From Allodiplogaster sudhausi (taxonomy: Eukaryota > Nematoda > Chromadorea > Rhabditida > Diplogasteridae): DNA of 64,000 nt. Under the pieces are notes generated by a model, which saw only the letters and a program-made list of their open reading frames with translations, was not told the DNA's origin and ran no database searches. The stretch lies in the NCBI GenBank assembly GCA_945643635.1, contig CALZFC010000065.1:1826501-1890500 (forward strand). Reading direction: 5' to 3'. Both the position numbers and the translations under genes were made by a program. Below are positions 53,083 through 63,307 of the stretch, piece by piece; position 1 is the first letter of the stretch; each line of letters opens with the position of its first letter.

Positions 53083-53928
53083 AAATACTGAATCGGATAT
53101 AATTTTAGAAGGCGAGCAATGAAGGGGAGAGTTTCGACGTTGATAAGAATGTCGAAGAGTACGTGGCACGAATGATGCTGAAGGACAGCGAGCCGAAGAG
53201 AGGCGCACGGGTCTGTTTTCCTTTCCATCGAGCAAATACCTTTTTTTTTGTATTCAACGTCGTCATATGGAGTCGAAAAGGGATGGAAAAGAGCTCGTTG
53301 CATTATACCAGACCAACTATTTTACGGGGTTTTACCATCTAAAAGAATACTGTGTGGAAATACCTAATCGTTAGAATTTTGAGAACACAATCTACGAAGC
53401 GGAGAATATCATCCCTGAGAGGGACATCGAAGAGTGCGCGGCCCAACTGACGCTGAAGGAGAGCGAGACGAAGATGGTCGAGGAGAAGGAGAGGGAGGCT
53501 GCGCGGTTCGAACAAGAAGTTCGCAGGCTGCTCAAGAAGATATCCGCTATATTGCGTGGAGAGGACAAGGAGAAGAGGGCTAGTATATTTTTGGTATACT
53601 TCAAAAAAAATTTTGTTACCTGTGAATTACGAAAATGTTGTATGTGAAGGATTTTTCGTAAAAAAAAACACGACAAATAATCTGTATAATTTTTTTCCAA
53701 AATATAGAACAGTTGTGTAGATTAAAAAGTTTTATATCTGTGCAATTGATCCATTTTTTTGTAAATAACAGCATATACAAAATAGCATTAAAACTATTAT
53801 GATTGCTCATCTACTTGGAGAAAAAAATTCAGATAAACTCTGAGATCGAAAAATCATAGAGTGACTACAGCGTCTCCCCGGTCATGCTCGTTTGGCGGCC
53901 AGGCCAAGCGGCTACGCAAGCTCTGAAG

Positions 53929-54656
53929 GTATTGCTTCAATTATTTTATTTTCTTGTAAACTCAGAAATTCGTTATTCCTTGTATTACTCAGCAGCCGAT
54001 TCAGTCAAGTCGAAATTCGTAGTTCGTGTCTGATTTCCATTCTGCAGAGACATCTTCAGAACATTTCTGTTAAGGATACATCAGTGGTGATTGTGTGGAT
54101 CGGAAGAGAAGAGCGGCGGAGATGGAGCGGCCTCTCGCCGCTTCTTCCTTGACCCTCGCCGTCGTGCCAATGTCTCAGAGAGTCTTTAACACGCCCGGCC
54201 GCTTCCGATGCCGCACTCGCAGCTCTCATCTTCTGCCCAACTCGAGTACTTTGTCCTCTGGAATCCAGCTGCGGGGTATGATCTGACGAACTCTGCAAGT
54301 GTTGTGATATGGAAACCCACTCCTATAGGGCCATTGAGATGGCATCGATGCCGTTCCCCTAAGCCTAGACGGGGGACCTCTTGAGGTGCCCCCTTCGCCA
54401 GTTGCTCTTGGCCCTGGCGATTTCCGGGATCAGTTCCCAACGTAGTGGGGCCTTGTCTTCTCTGCGGGTCCGTAGCCGTGGCTTTGTAGAATGCACTTGT
54501 CTGCCGAGTTGCCTTTCATCCCACCAATTGGGACGGAACTCCTAGACAAGAGCAGAAAGTGTCGTGGTGGAAAGGAGTGGAAGAATAAAAGGGGAAGCAC
54601 TGTTTGGCTGCGTTAGCAAAGGCATCGATCACAGTCTGTGCAACAATTCCCAACAT
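53929..54656. other. Unassigned; end of G7 homology
   Basis: After G7 exon 7 the sequence departs from G3. A minus-strand open frame at 54056-54298 is hydrophilic (AASEAAGRVKDSLRHWHDG) and could belong to a neighbouring gene, but splice support is missing. A GC-richer stretch at 54340-54540 has no recognisable content. Confidence 0.35.
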
Positions 54657-55195
54657 TTAGTAGTTATGCCACAATGTTAGCCCAATCAATGCAGCTTTTT
54701 GAACTGTAAAGTATCGTGCAAGTTGAGATCGAAGTCCCCCGAGTGGTCCGGCCTGGATTTTCGTGAGAAAAAGCCTTCCGAGCCCATTTCTGAAGCTGTT
54801 CTCATCCGTATCCTCGAGCGAGGAACTCGAGCTCGAATCTGCGGCCGTCCGATCACCAAGTCATTTGAGGACGACGAGCAAGTTCATTGGTGTGTTTTCT
54901 TTGCAATGTATTACTCAGGTTTATCACGAAAGCTTTGCGCCGCAAACTCCAGGGAAGAAAGTCGCTTCTCCTTCTCGTGGATGAGAGAGTTCAGGCTCGC
55001 GATCTGGTTGTACTTGTCGTTGAATACGGCAATGAGAGCGTCGAGCTTGTGGGCCATACGAGAGACGAGGTCATCATCGAGTGCCTCTTCGGTGTCAGGA
55101 TAGGTATCGGGACGGAACCGCTTCGGCCGTCTCTGTAAGAGCTCAGCAAACGAGGGAAGAGGCGAGAGGGGCTTTGAGAGAGGAAGAAGAAGCAT
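54657..55195 (-). CDS. Hypothetical two-exon coiled-coil protein
   Basis: Exon 1 is 54928-55195 (89 codons plus one base, GTGATA donor). Exon 2 is 54657-54838 (GCCGCAG acceptor, matching phase, stop TAA), giving 149 aa. The N-terminus is basic (LLQRRPKRFRPDTYPDTEEA). Residues 40-85 are a likely coiled coil (MAHKLDALIAVFNDKYNQIA, SLIHEKEKRLSSLE). Exon 2 starts with a Ser/Glu run and ends hydrophobic/aromatic (ALIGLTLWHNY). No family recognised. It sits between the broken end of G7 and another fragment of the duplicated block, so it may be a resident gene that the rearrangements joined to G7. Confidence 0.55.
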
Positions 55196-55224
55196 TTTCC
55201 GATGTCATAACTTTATAGGGGTCA

Positions 55225-55830
55225 GTAGATCAATCGAAATGCAATAGGGACCTCATCCTGAGCGAATGATGTCGGCAATTGGCTTGTTTGTGGAAAGATG
55301 CTTCCTCTCTAACCTCAAGCATGGCAAACTTTCTGACAGAGCCTCTTTAAGATTAAGATTAAGAGATAACTAGAAATGTTACATATGTGTACCATAAAAG
55401 CTTTCGAACGAACTATAGAATTCACTGCATTACTCTTTAGTGAGTTAATAAGAAGAGGACGACACGATTCCTTGAACTGCGGTGGACGAAAACATTCAAA
55501 AAATGTTGGCAAGAAAGGGGAGGACAAATGTAGCATATGCATATGTGCACATGATTACATTGAATTAAAGGAGCGGCATGCTCTTCTGTCAATACTAAAA
55601 TTATGCAAGTAATGACACTGTTCTGCATAGGTCGTTTTAGTGTCATCGTGGTAAGAATTGTTCAATACTTTCTTTTGTTTCTTCTGTATTTTTACGGTTA
55701 AAAACATGTTCCAATCCCACCATTTATATGCAGAAGGGAAAGTGAATTCGAGAGGGAAGAAAAGGGAGCTGGCAGGACTTGGAGGACTTCACACTTCTTT
55801 CTTTTCCTCCTTTGGCTCCCTTCTTTTCAT
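55225..55830. other. Third partial copy of the 39.8-40.4 kb flank
   Basis: Matches 39770-40370 and 57950-58560: GATGATGCCGGC-type palindromic module end, ACTTTCTGACAGAGCCTCTT, AAGATTAAGATTAAG, CACCATTTATATGCAGAAGG. No gene. Confidence 0.6.
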
Positions 55831-55834
55831 TCTT

Positions 55835-56298
55835 CTACTCTTTCGTCCGCTCCTCCGAGTCCTTCAGCGTCTCATTGTCCTTTTTCGAGTTCTGCAATTT
55901 GGGAAATGTTTAAAATTTTAGTCCAATTAAAAAAGAAAGAAATTCAAACCTTGATTCCATCGAGGATTGCGGCAAGCGGGTGAATTTGGTACGGGGCTCC
56001 TCCGGTATCCTTAAATACGCTAGATTAGAATAAAGAAAAACTTCATAATCATTTTACCCATTTCGAACTCATACGTCATATTTTATTGAAAAGTAAATAG
56101 GAATTTATTTTTCAAAAAAGGAAACAATATAGCCAATCATCTCTCTTTGTCTGGCATCGAGGAGAAATTTAATGGGCGCTGATTGGAACATATCGGCCGT
56201 TTTGGATGAACATCAACTGATATTTTCAAAATAGATTATCGTTCAAATGAGTTCTCTAACAGCGTCCTTCTCACGCAGCTCCGCATTTTCGTCCTTTG
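55835..56298 (-). pseudogene. MDKSSEKK family copy C, truncated
   Basis: Exon 5 (55835-55891), exon 4 (55950-56009, DTGGAPYQIHPLAAILDGIK) and most of exon 3 (about 56263-56298, KDENAELREKDA) are present. Exons 1 and 2 are missing because the sequence switches abruptly at about 56298 to a plus-strand GFRP tail. Confidence 0.68.
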
Positions 56299-57112
56299 GC
56301 GCCCACTCCCCACTGATGTCAGGCCTATCGAGCAGGAGATTCCTCGTCCTGATGAGGCAGACCTCCAACTCCTCTGTGAACTATACGCCGAGAAGCGTCA
56401 CGTATTCTTGTACTATCATGAGCGTCATGTGAAGGAGAAGCAAGCACGTCAACTGGGAGGCTGCAAGGCGAATGCGGTGGGTCTTGGAGAAGCCGCGATG
56501 GGGTCCCCTACTATGACCGCTGCCGCCTCTGCTCCATCCTTAGCTGCTCCACTTAACGGCAGCTCGACACAACTCACTGCCCCTGCCGTGTCTCAGAAGT
56601 CAACGACGAGGAATGGAATCGCTGTGTCTTCTCCCTTCCAGGGTGCTCCTACGGCGTCATCAGTTGCAGCGGCCGCAGCTTCTCATCAATACTCTTCCGC
56701 ACTCATGGATCCATACGCAAGTGGTCAAATGACACAAGTGATTGGCATGCCAACACCACGTACACAGTATGCTATGCAACAGCAGATTCCTCTGCAGCAT
56801 CAACAGATGCCTATGCAACAACATCCACTCGCGCCTGGACAACAAACGGCGCCAGCTACGATGCAATTTCAGCAGGGGACAGCCAGACAGTCCGCTGCCT
56901 ACAACTCTGCCCTGGACAGCTACTTTCCCAACTGCCACAGCTACTCTCCCTACTTCTGCTTTCTGTGCAGCAACAATAACAACCACTCTTCTCTGACCGG
57001 CTACACTCAACCTGCATATTCCACTGGCCATGTCTTCTCTTCTCTCGCTGCTCCAATGCAAGATGTCGCTTCTGTTTTCGTAGACTCCGCTCGACCTCTT
57101 CCATTGTCTTGA
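56299..57112 (+). pseudogene. Detached Gln-rich GFRP tail
   Basis: Begins mid-linker (PTDVRPIEQEIPRPDEADLQ), then LLCELYAEKRHVFLYYHER, a Ser/Ala/Pro-rich region, a short Gln-rich repeat (MQQQIPLQHQQMPMQQH) and the family C-terminus with SPYFCFLCSNNNNHSS. Open to the stop at 57110-57112. It lacks GFRP exons, a start codon in context and the upstream module. Its junction with MDKSSEKK copy C is a recombination breakpoint. Confidence 0.7.
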
Positions 57113-58570
57113 ACAAAACATGTTGATGTTCCTCATACCTTTTTTCCTTCTTTTCATACTTTACTGCTAACTTTGCTTACATTGTTTACCGAATTATTCG
57201 CTCTAAAATTTATTATGAACAGAGCATTCTCATTCTGATTCGTACAGCAAATGGAGTTTGCCTTGTTTACATTCGAATTGTGCCCGGACGACTGGACTTG
57301 GAGTGATTTACCGCTTTGACTTGGAGAGAGCTTTATACACTCACCGTAAACACCTTTTTATTTCTGATTTGAAAATCAGCTAATACCTTTCATGTTTGTC
57401 CGTTTGTTTTGTTATTCACGTTTAGAAAGTGATTACATTTTGATCACCATCAGTTGAATAAAACTATTTAATACAAAAAGTCTAATTGAATATTACTGGA
57501 TTTCGAAAAAATATATATTCGAATTGATGTAGAGCCAGAGTGGCACAAAAGGAAAGAAATAATATGTTTAGATAGTCTAAATAAATAGTTTTAGTCCAAA
57601 TAAATAATTTTCTTCAATTTTCTGCATTTGTGCCATACGATGGATTATGGAGTAAATTTTCGAGTACGACTGACTCTATTCTATCACTCCTGAATTGAAG
57701 ATAATTAAGATTTTATTTTTAAACTATAATTTTAATAAAATTTGATGAGGGATATGTCGTTTGATAGTTTCTCCCGGAACTTTAACTCACAATTTCTGAA
57801 TTACACGTGAAGTTTCCGATTCATTGACGAAACAGAGCGGTAGTCCCTAACTATATTCAAAGAAGCAGTCACGTCGTCAGGGTCCTTTCATCACTTGAGC
57901 TAGCAATCACTTATATCGATCGCTCAGGATGAGGTCAGTACCAATAGGAACCTCATCCTGGGTGAATGATGTCGGCTATGGCTATTTTACTGAGTTAGCG
58001 CTTGGCTTGGTTATGGATAGATGATTCCTCTCTAACCACAAGCATGGCTAACTTTCTGACAGAACCTCTTTAAGATTAAGATTAAGACACAACAAGAAGG
58101 TACAGAGAACTGTGTACAATTTTCTTTCGACTGATATGTTATGTGTTCAAATGAACTGTAGAATTCACTGCATTACTCTTCGATGAATCAATACCGATGA
58201 GGACAACACGATTCCTTGAACAGCAGTGCACAAAAACATTCGAAGACTAGATCGAGTGGCAAGAAAGAGAAAAGGACAAATGTAATACATGCATATGTGC
58301 AAATGATTACATTGAATTAAATGATGGGCAAGCACTTCTGTCAATATTAAGATGAGGCAATTAATGACGGTGTTCCGCATAGGTCGTTTCAGTGTCATCG
58401 TGGTAACAATTTTTCAATTTCTTCTGTATAGTTAACAAACATTTCCCAATCCCACCATTTTTGTGCAGAAGGGAAAGTGAATTCGAGAGGGAAGAAAAGG
58501 GGAGTTGGCAGGACTTGGAGGACTTCACACTTCTTTCTTTTCCTCCTTTGGCTCCCTTCTTTTCATTCTT
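57113..58570. other. Duplicated flank, no intact gene
   Basis: Close copy of 39004-40375, including an orphan GFRP upstream module at 57865-57985 and the MDKSSEKK 3' flank. Confidence 0.6.
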
Positions 58571-61399
58571 CTATTCTTTCGTCCGCTCCTCCGAGTCCTT
58601 CATCGTCTCATTGTCCTTTTTCGAGTTCTGCAATTTGGGAAATTATTAAAATTTTATTGCAATGAAAAAGAAAGAAATTCAAACCTTGATTCCATCGAGG
58701 ATTGCGGCAAGCGGGTGAATTTGGTACGGGGCTCTACCGGGATCTTTAAACACGCAAGATTAGAATGCGATATCAAACAAATTGATAATCATCTTACCCA
58801 TTACGATCTCATACCTCATATTTTATTTAAAAGTAAATAGGTATTTATTTTTCAAAAAAGGAATCAATATAGTCAATGATCTCTGCACCAAGGAGAAATT
58901 CAATGTGCGCTGATTGGAACATATCGGCAGTTTTGGATGAACATCAACTGATATTTTCACCATAGATGATCGTTCAAATGAGTTCTCTTACAGCGTCATT
59001 CTCACGCAGCTCCGTCTTTTCGTCCTTGGGCGATTTCTTCTCAGCCTGAAGTGCATACTTATTATTTTATTGCAGTTTATTCCATTAATATAAGCTCAAC
59101 GAAAGGAAAAATTCCAAATTCAAACCATGCTTCCATCGAAGACTGAGGAAAGTGAGTAAATTTGGTACGGGGCTCCTCCGGTATCCTTAAGAGAGCCTGT
59201 CTGAGAGATTTGACCACGGGCCTATTAAGGTAGTGCAGGGAATAAAATTATTTTTTGATTTTAATTTTATTTGAAGGGTTACTGTAGCACCCTATGGGGA
59301 TTCCAAAAACATTTTTTTCAAAAATTTATTTTTGTTTTTAAGCACAGTATACCTCGAAATGTCGAAATCAGTTAAATAGCCATAACTTTTTGTTATCTCA
59401 ACGAAATTGAATTTTGAAAAGTTTATTACGTTCAGCAATCACCGGGGCATAAAACAGTCATACAAATGTTTTTGAAAAAATTCATTTAAGTTGTCATATT
59501 GACACCTAAATGTATCGGAGGTGCGGTTTGGGCACGAAAACGTTTCGATAGCGCGAATACGACACCACTACATGAAAGAGGAGCATTTAAAACCGTTAGT
59601 ACAATGGTTGACTAAAGGATTGTAGGGCGTATTGGTATCCTAATTTCTGCCTGAACATTCACATTTGCTCAAACTGGCGAGCAGGAAAATTGGCATAAAT
59701 CGCTTCAAACTCAACAATAGGCAACATCAGAGTGATCATTCGATTTTTTCATTGTAAATTCATCAAAATAATTCATCGTGAAGAATTTTCCGTCGCTTTG
59801 ATTCTTCTTCTTTGGGGTCGTCGCTACTCTCGCGCTCCCGCACACGTTCACCACTGGCCTTTGCTGGCGGTTCGTCAGGCTGATGCTCTAGTTCAATCAA
59901 TCGAATGTGAACAGTTTCCACGAATAAATATTTTAATAAAAACCTATTATTAGAAGTCACCCTGTAAATCATTTCCCTGGGCAAAGAGATTTCAGATGTG
60001 ACTGATGGCCTGCATACACCCAACTCTTCCTGTTACACTGACATGAGCTGTATGTTGAGTAAAAATCGAGTTTTAAAAACCTGATTTCAATCGCTCCCAA
60101 CCTATAACATACGGCACCAGAACGATTAAAAAAAAATTTTTTTTTTTCGAAAAAAGCCATCGGATTTCTGTCTCTAATTATAGATTATCGAAAAGATTGT
60201 AGCTATATTGAAGTGATGGGCAATTGTACAGGTTCAAAAACCCCGTTCTTTCATGTGGTGAAAGATAAATTCCAGAAATTCCTTTGAAAATGAGTCATAA
60301 AATTACATTTCCGAGGTTATCGGGGTATTATTTGAGATACGAAAAAACAATTTTCCAATTATTTTTTTTGAAATGTTGCACAAATATACCATATCTGCAT
60401 AAAATCGACTGGTGAACAATCCCATCTTGTTTCTAGCTCAAGAACTACATGCTCGGGAAGGATTCGGTGATTTTAAATTTTGATAATTTGCGGAGTTAGG
60501 AGTTTCTGGCCGCTAAATCGCATCAATTACGTCCTCCAATTCAGTTGAAAACCTATGTAAACTACGTAAAATTAAATGCTCTTTCTTACAAATGTAAAAT
60601 GATGGCGCGCTCTGCTCAACAAATATCAGAAACAGGCGAAAAGGCGCCGAATTCAAGACACAGAAAAAGGCTTTTTTCCAAAAAAGTGTTGAAAAAGTTA
60701 AATTAAAAGAAAAGTCGTGCGTGTTTTGGAACTGTTTTGTTAGTTTTTAGAAGACAAATCGAATGATCACTCTGATGTTGCCTATTGTTGAGTTTGAAGC
60801 GATTTATGCCAATTTTCCTGCTCGCCAGTTTGAGCAAATGTGAATGTTCAGGCAGAAATTAGGATACCAATACGCCCTACAATCCTTTAGTCAACCATTG
60901 TACTAACGGTTTTAAATGCTCCTCTTTCATGTGGTGGTGTCGTATTCGCGCTATCGAAACGTTTTCGTGCCCAAACCGCACCTCCGATACATTTAGGTGT
61001 CAATATGACAACTTAAATGAATTTTTTCAAAAACAGGGTATGACTGTTTTATGCCCCGGTGATTGCTGAACGTAATAAACTTTTCAAAATTCAATTTCGT
61101 TGAGATAACAAAAAGTTATGGCTATTTAACTGATTTCGACATTTCGAGGTATACTGTGCTTAAAAACAAAAATAAATTTTTGAAAAAAATGTTTTTGGAA
61201 TCCCCATAGGGTGCTACAGTAACCCTTCAAATAAAATTAAAATCATAAAATAATTTTATTCCCTGCACGCCCGTGGTCGAGTCTCTCAGATTGGCTCTCT
61301 TAAATACGCGAAATTGGAGCGAAATAATTAGCATAAGATTTAATATCGAGTCCAATTTCAATATAACAGAACCTCCTTCTTCTCCGACGACTTGTCCAT
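58571..61399 (-). CDS. MDKSSEKK family copy D with E3 in intron 1
   Basis: Exons: 61373-61399 (MDKSSEKKE), 59126-59185 (DTGGAPYQIYSLSSVFDGSM), 58992-59045 (AEKKSPKDEKTELRENDA), about 58685-58744, and 58571-58627 (NSKKDNETMKDSEERTKE). Intron 1 is enlarged to about 2.2 kb by the TTAA foldback E3, inserted exactly in the TTAAG of its 3' splice site; the element end supplies GGCTCTC before TTAAG|GAT. Exon 4 has lost the usual AAG|GATCCC acceptor: it reads AAAG|ATCCC, which would move the frame by one base. The 5' TATA box is changed (TATGAAAG). It is therefore partly eroded and may be non-functional. Confidence 0.6.
59187..61303. mobile_element. TTAA foldback transposon E3
   Basis: The element 59191-61299 (2109 bp) lies between TTAA 59187-59190 and 61300-61303. 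Ends are GAGAGCC...CTGAGAGA and the inverse. Inverted arms of about 540 bp (59191-59735 and 60745-61299) flank a unique centre of about 1 kb. No transposase. The unoccupied site survives in MDKSSEKK copy B (GGTATCCTTAAATACGCGAA at 40966-40985), confirming that one TTAA was duplicated. Confidence 0.88.
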
Positions 61400-61626
61400 G
61401 GATGGAGTTGTAGAAGCGGCGCGAGGCGGAGAAAACAGATCGGAATGAGTGAACAAGGAACAGCGAAGCCCTTTCATACATTTTTAGAGAGGCCAAGATA
61501 TGCGTAATCAAATATTCATCTACTTTTAAAGTGCAAACAATGCAAATTTAGATAATTTGCCATTAAAGCAAGAATACTGCATGCATTATGATCATCTTCA
61601 TAAAAAGGAAAGTGCAAAAGAAAAGG

Positions 61627-61634
61627 TATAAAAG
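61627..61634 (+). promoter_or_regulatory. TATA box of MGAFVIF copy
   Basis: TATAAAAG, 76 bases before ATG 61703, same position as at 41267. Confidence 0.7.
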
Positions 61635-61702
61635 CGACTTTTTCGCCATCTCAAATCATTCTCCCTTATTTTACTCGCCACTCCTCCTCCTTCTTCTCCA
61701 CG

Positions 61703-61919
61703 ATGGGCGCTTTCGTCATCCTCCTCCTTCTCGTCCTCGTTGGTGGCGGAGTCGCCTACAAGGTTCATTTTCTCCCGTCCCACCCAATGTTTCTCTAAAG
61801 TTTATCATATTTATAAAAATATATATATACAGCTGGGTCTCGTGGACGAGTACCTGCCGAAGATCCAGGCGGCACTGAACGGCGGACTGCCCCAGGCAGC
61901 CCCCGCTGCTGCCCAGTAG
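61703..61919 (+). CDS. 48-aa membrane micropeptide, second intact copy
   Basis: Exons 61703-61762 and 61833-61919. The protein is MGAFVILLLLVLVGGGVAYK plus LGLVDEYLPKIQAALNGG and a Pro/Ala/Gln tail; it differs from the 41349 copy at only two residues (F/L and Q/L). The intron is shorter, with TATATATACAG as acceptor. Promoter and divergent neighbour (MDKSSEKK) are conserved. Near-identity in protein alongside decayed copies suggests purifying selection or recent duplication. Confidence 0.78.
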
Positions 61920-62439
61920 AGGAGAGAAGGGGCACCCTTCCCCTTCCTTCCTGTTCTCTCTCCCCGACTCGTAACCCTGATAAACCTTTCCAGCCGATTG
62001 TTATGTTTGATAATATCAGATTGAATGGATTTAAACAATAGATTTAAGCACAACTTCTTACTTATCTTTTCTTCCAAATTACTGTGCCCCTTTAGAGGAA
62101 GAATCCAATTGCAAAACATCTAAATATTTCCATGACATTTTAAAGAGCAATAATTCAATAAAACTGAACCATTCGACATCTCCGAGAAACGATAATGAAA
62201 TTGACAACATTTTAATTCCATTTGCGCAATCATTGAATTGGTGACTTGGAATCTTCAGTTCATTGCCTAAATTCAAATGGTTAATTAGTTGAATACATAT
62301 GTTAATAAGAAAGAAAAGAGGTTACACGTAATATTCCAATTTCTTGAGCCAAATGTGAAAATAATGGTATAAAAGAAGCTTCTCAAAACATTATTTCCCC
62401 TTATACTCGCCACTCCTCCTCCTCCATCCTCCATCTACG

Positions 62440-62656
62440 ATAGTCGCCTTCGTCATCTTGCTCATTCTCGTCCTCGTCGGTTGCAGAGTCGCCCACAAGG
62501 CTTCTTTTCCCAAACTCACCAAGTTCTTCTCCATCTGTATATATCACAAGAATAACAGAATTATTTACAGCTGGGCCTGGGGGACGAGTACCTGGCGAAG
62601 ATCCAGGCGGCGCTGAACGGCGGACAGCCCCGGGCAGCTCCTTCTTCGGCCCAGTA
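62440..62656 (+). pseudogene. MGAFVIF peptide pseudogene
   Basis: Start ATA, donor GC, G-to-R change in the GGG motif (VLVGCRVAHK). Exon 2 keeps an open frame to TAG (LGLGDEYLAKIQAALNGG). Paralogous to 42113-42336, so the ATG was lost before the segmental duplication. Confidence 0.72.
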
Positions 62657-63086
62657 GAGGAGGGCAAAGGAAGGGCCAGCACACTGTTTCCACTCCCCTT
62701 TCATCTCCCCCTTCCTCACCGAAATGATAAAACAATTTTCAAAGATCTCATTCTCAGCAGACAATGACCACAGTTAAGTAAATTGCAAAGGTGTATCAAG
62801 TCTAAAATGTTGTGCCTCATTCTAATCTCTCGGTTTCTCATGCTCTTTTTAATAGCGGGTAATCGAAGGTTTATATTTTTCTGCTCAATTTGCGTAATCC
62901 TTTAAGTGCTCATCTTCGCGTGCTTCTTCCCTGTTTTAATTTGTTGGCAATTGCCTGGGGAAAGATATGGCGATGGTCTACGTGGTTGAAAAGTAGCGAC
63001 CCCTCCTCCTTTTATTCTATTGCTGATTTCAATAAAGGTCTCATAGCCACTTCTCATTATTAGCGACTAATTATGTTCAATGTAGC

Positions 63087-63170
63087 AGATACTTCGTCAG
63101 GGCGTCTCATCACTCAAATTAGCAGTTAAGAGAACCAAAAAGCGTATCACGCTGGATGAGGTCAACGCCA
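63087..63170 (+). promoter_or_regulatory. GFRP-family upstream module (G8)
   Basis: ACTTCGTCAGGGCGTCTCAT, ATTAGCAGTTAAG and CGCTGGATGAGGTCAACGCC before the G8 ATG. Confidence 0.55.
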
Positions 63171-63307
63171 GTTTGCTCATCTTGCTCTTCATTGCATAGT
63201 TTCTCTCCGTTACCTTCTTTTTCTCTCGAGCTCTTGCAATATCGCTTCACTGTGTTCTTCTTGCTTACTTTGCGTGGTAATAAAGGCTAGAAGTGTTGCA
63301 GAAAAAC

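Larger units (their letters stand above)
43724..53086 (-). mobile_element. Ty3/gypsy-type LTR retrotransposon
   Basis: Full element 43728-53082 (9355 bp), minus strand. LTRs of 236 bp at both ends (TG...CA) differ at only four positions. AAAT is duplicated at 43724-43727 and 53083-53086. The domain order on the minus strand is Gag, glycoprotein-like region, protease, RT, RNase H, integrase: the Ty3/gypsy order of RT before integrase, plus an unusual insert between Gag and protease. It lies in the intron between exons 4 and 5 of G7, and the intact intron in G3 (about 12255-12300) gives the empty site. A 1.9-kb leader (50821-52846) precedes gag. The frame has two in-frame UGA codons and two frame changes in RT, so as read it is not intact. 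Confidence 0.92.
42997..53928 (+). pseudogene. G7: GFRP-MSP gene split by an LTR element
   Basis: Exons 42997-43101, 43240-43332, 43423-43503 and 43564-43605 lie left of the retrotransposon; 53109-53210, 53384-53578 and 53833-53928 lie right of it. Together they match exons 1-7 of G3. The GFRP-like part reads MQYIFVTAQRY (the usual Pro2 is Gln), FDILDKRGYQ and VVGQTTEPVGE...WTLWKQYQ. The coiled coil reads VEEYVARMMLKD and EKEREAARFEQEVRRLLKK. Damage: a TAG at 53857-53859 in exon 7, and the three MSP-encoding exons present in G3 are missing after 53928, where homology to the family ends. So the gene lost its MSP end as well as receiving a 9.36-kb insertion. Exon 6 ends at a GC donor (GCTAGT) shared with G3. 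Confidence 0.75.

Noticed and set aside
54699..55103. 134-codon plus-strand frame
   Set aside because: Antisense to the two-exon minus-strand gene, which has matching splice phases and a coiled coil.
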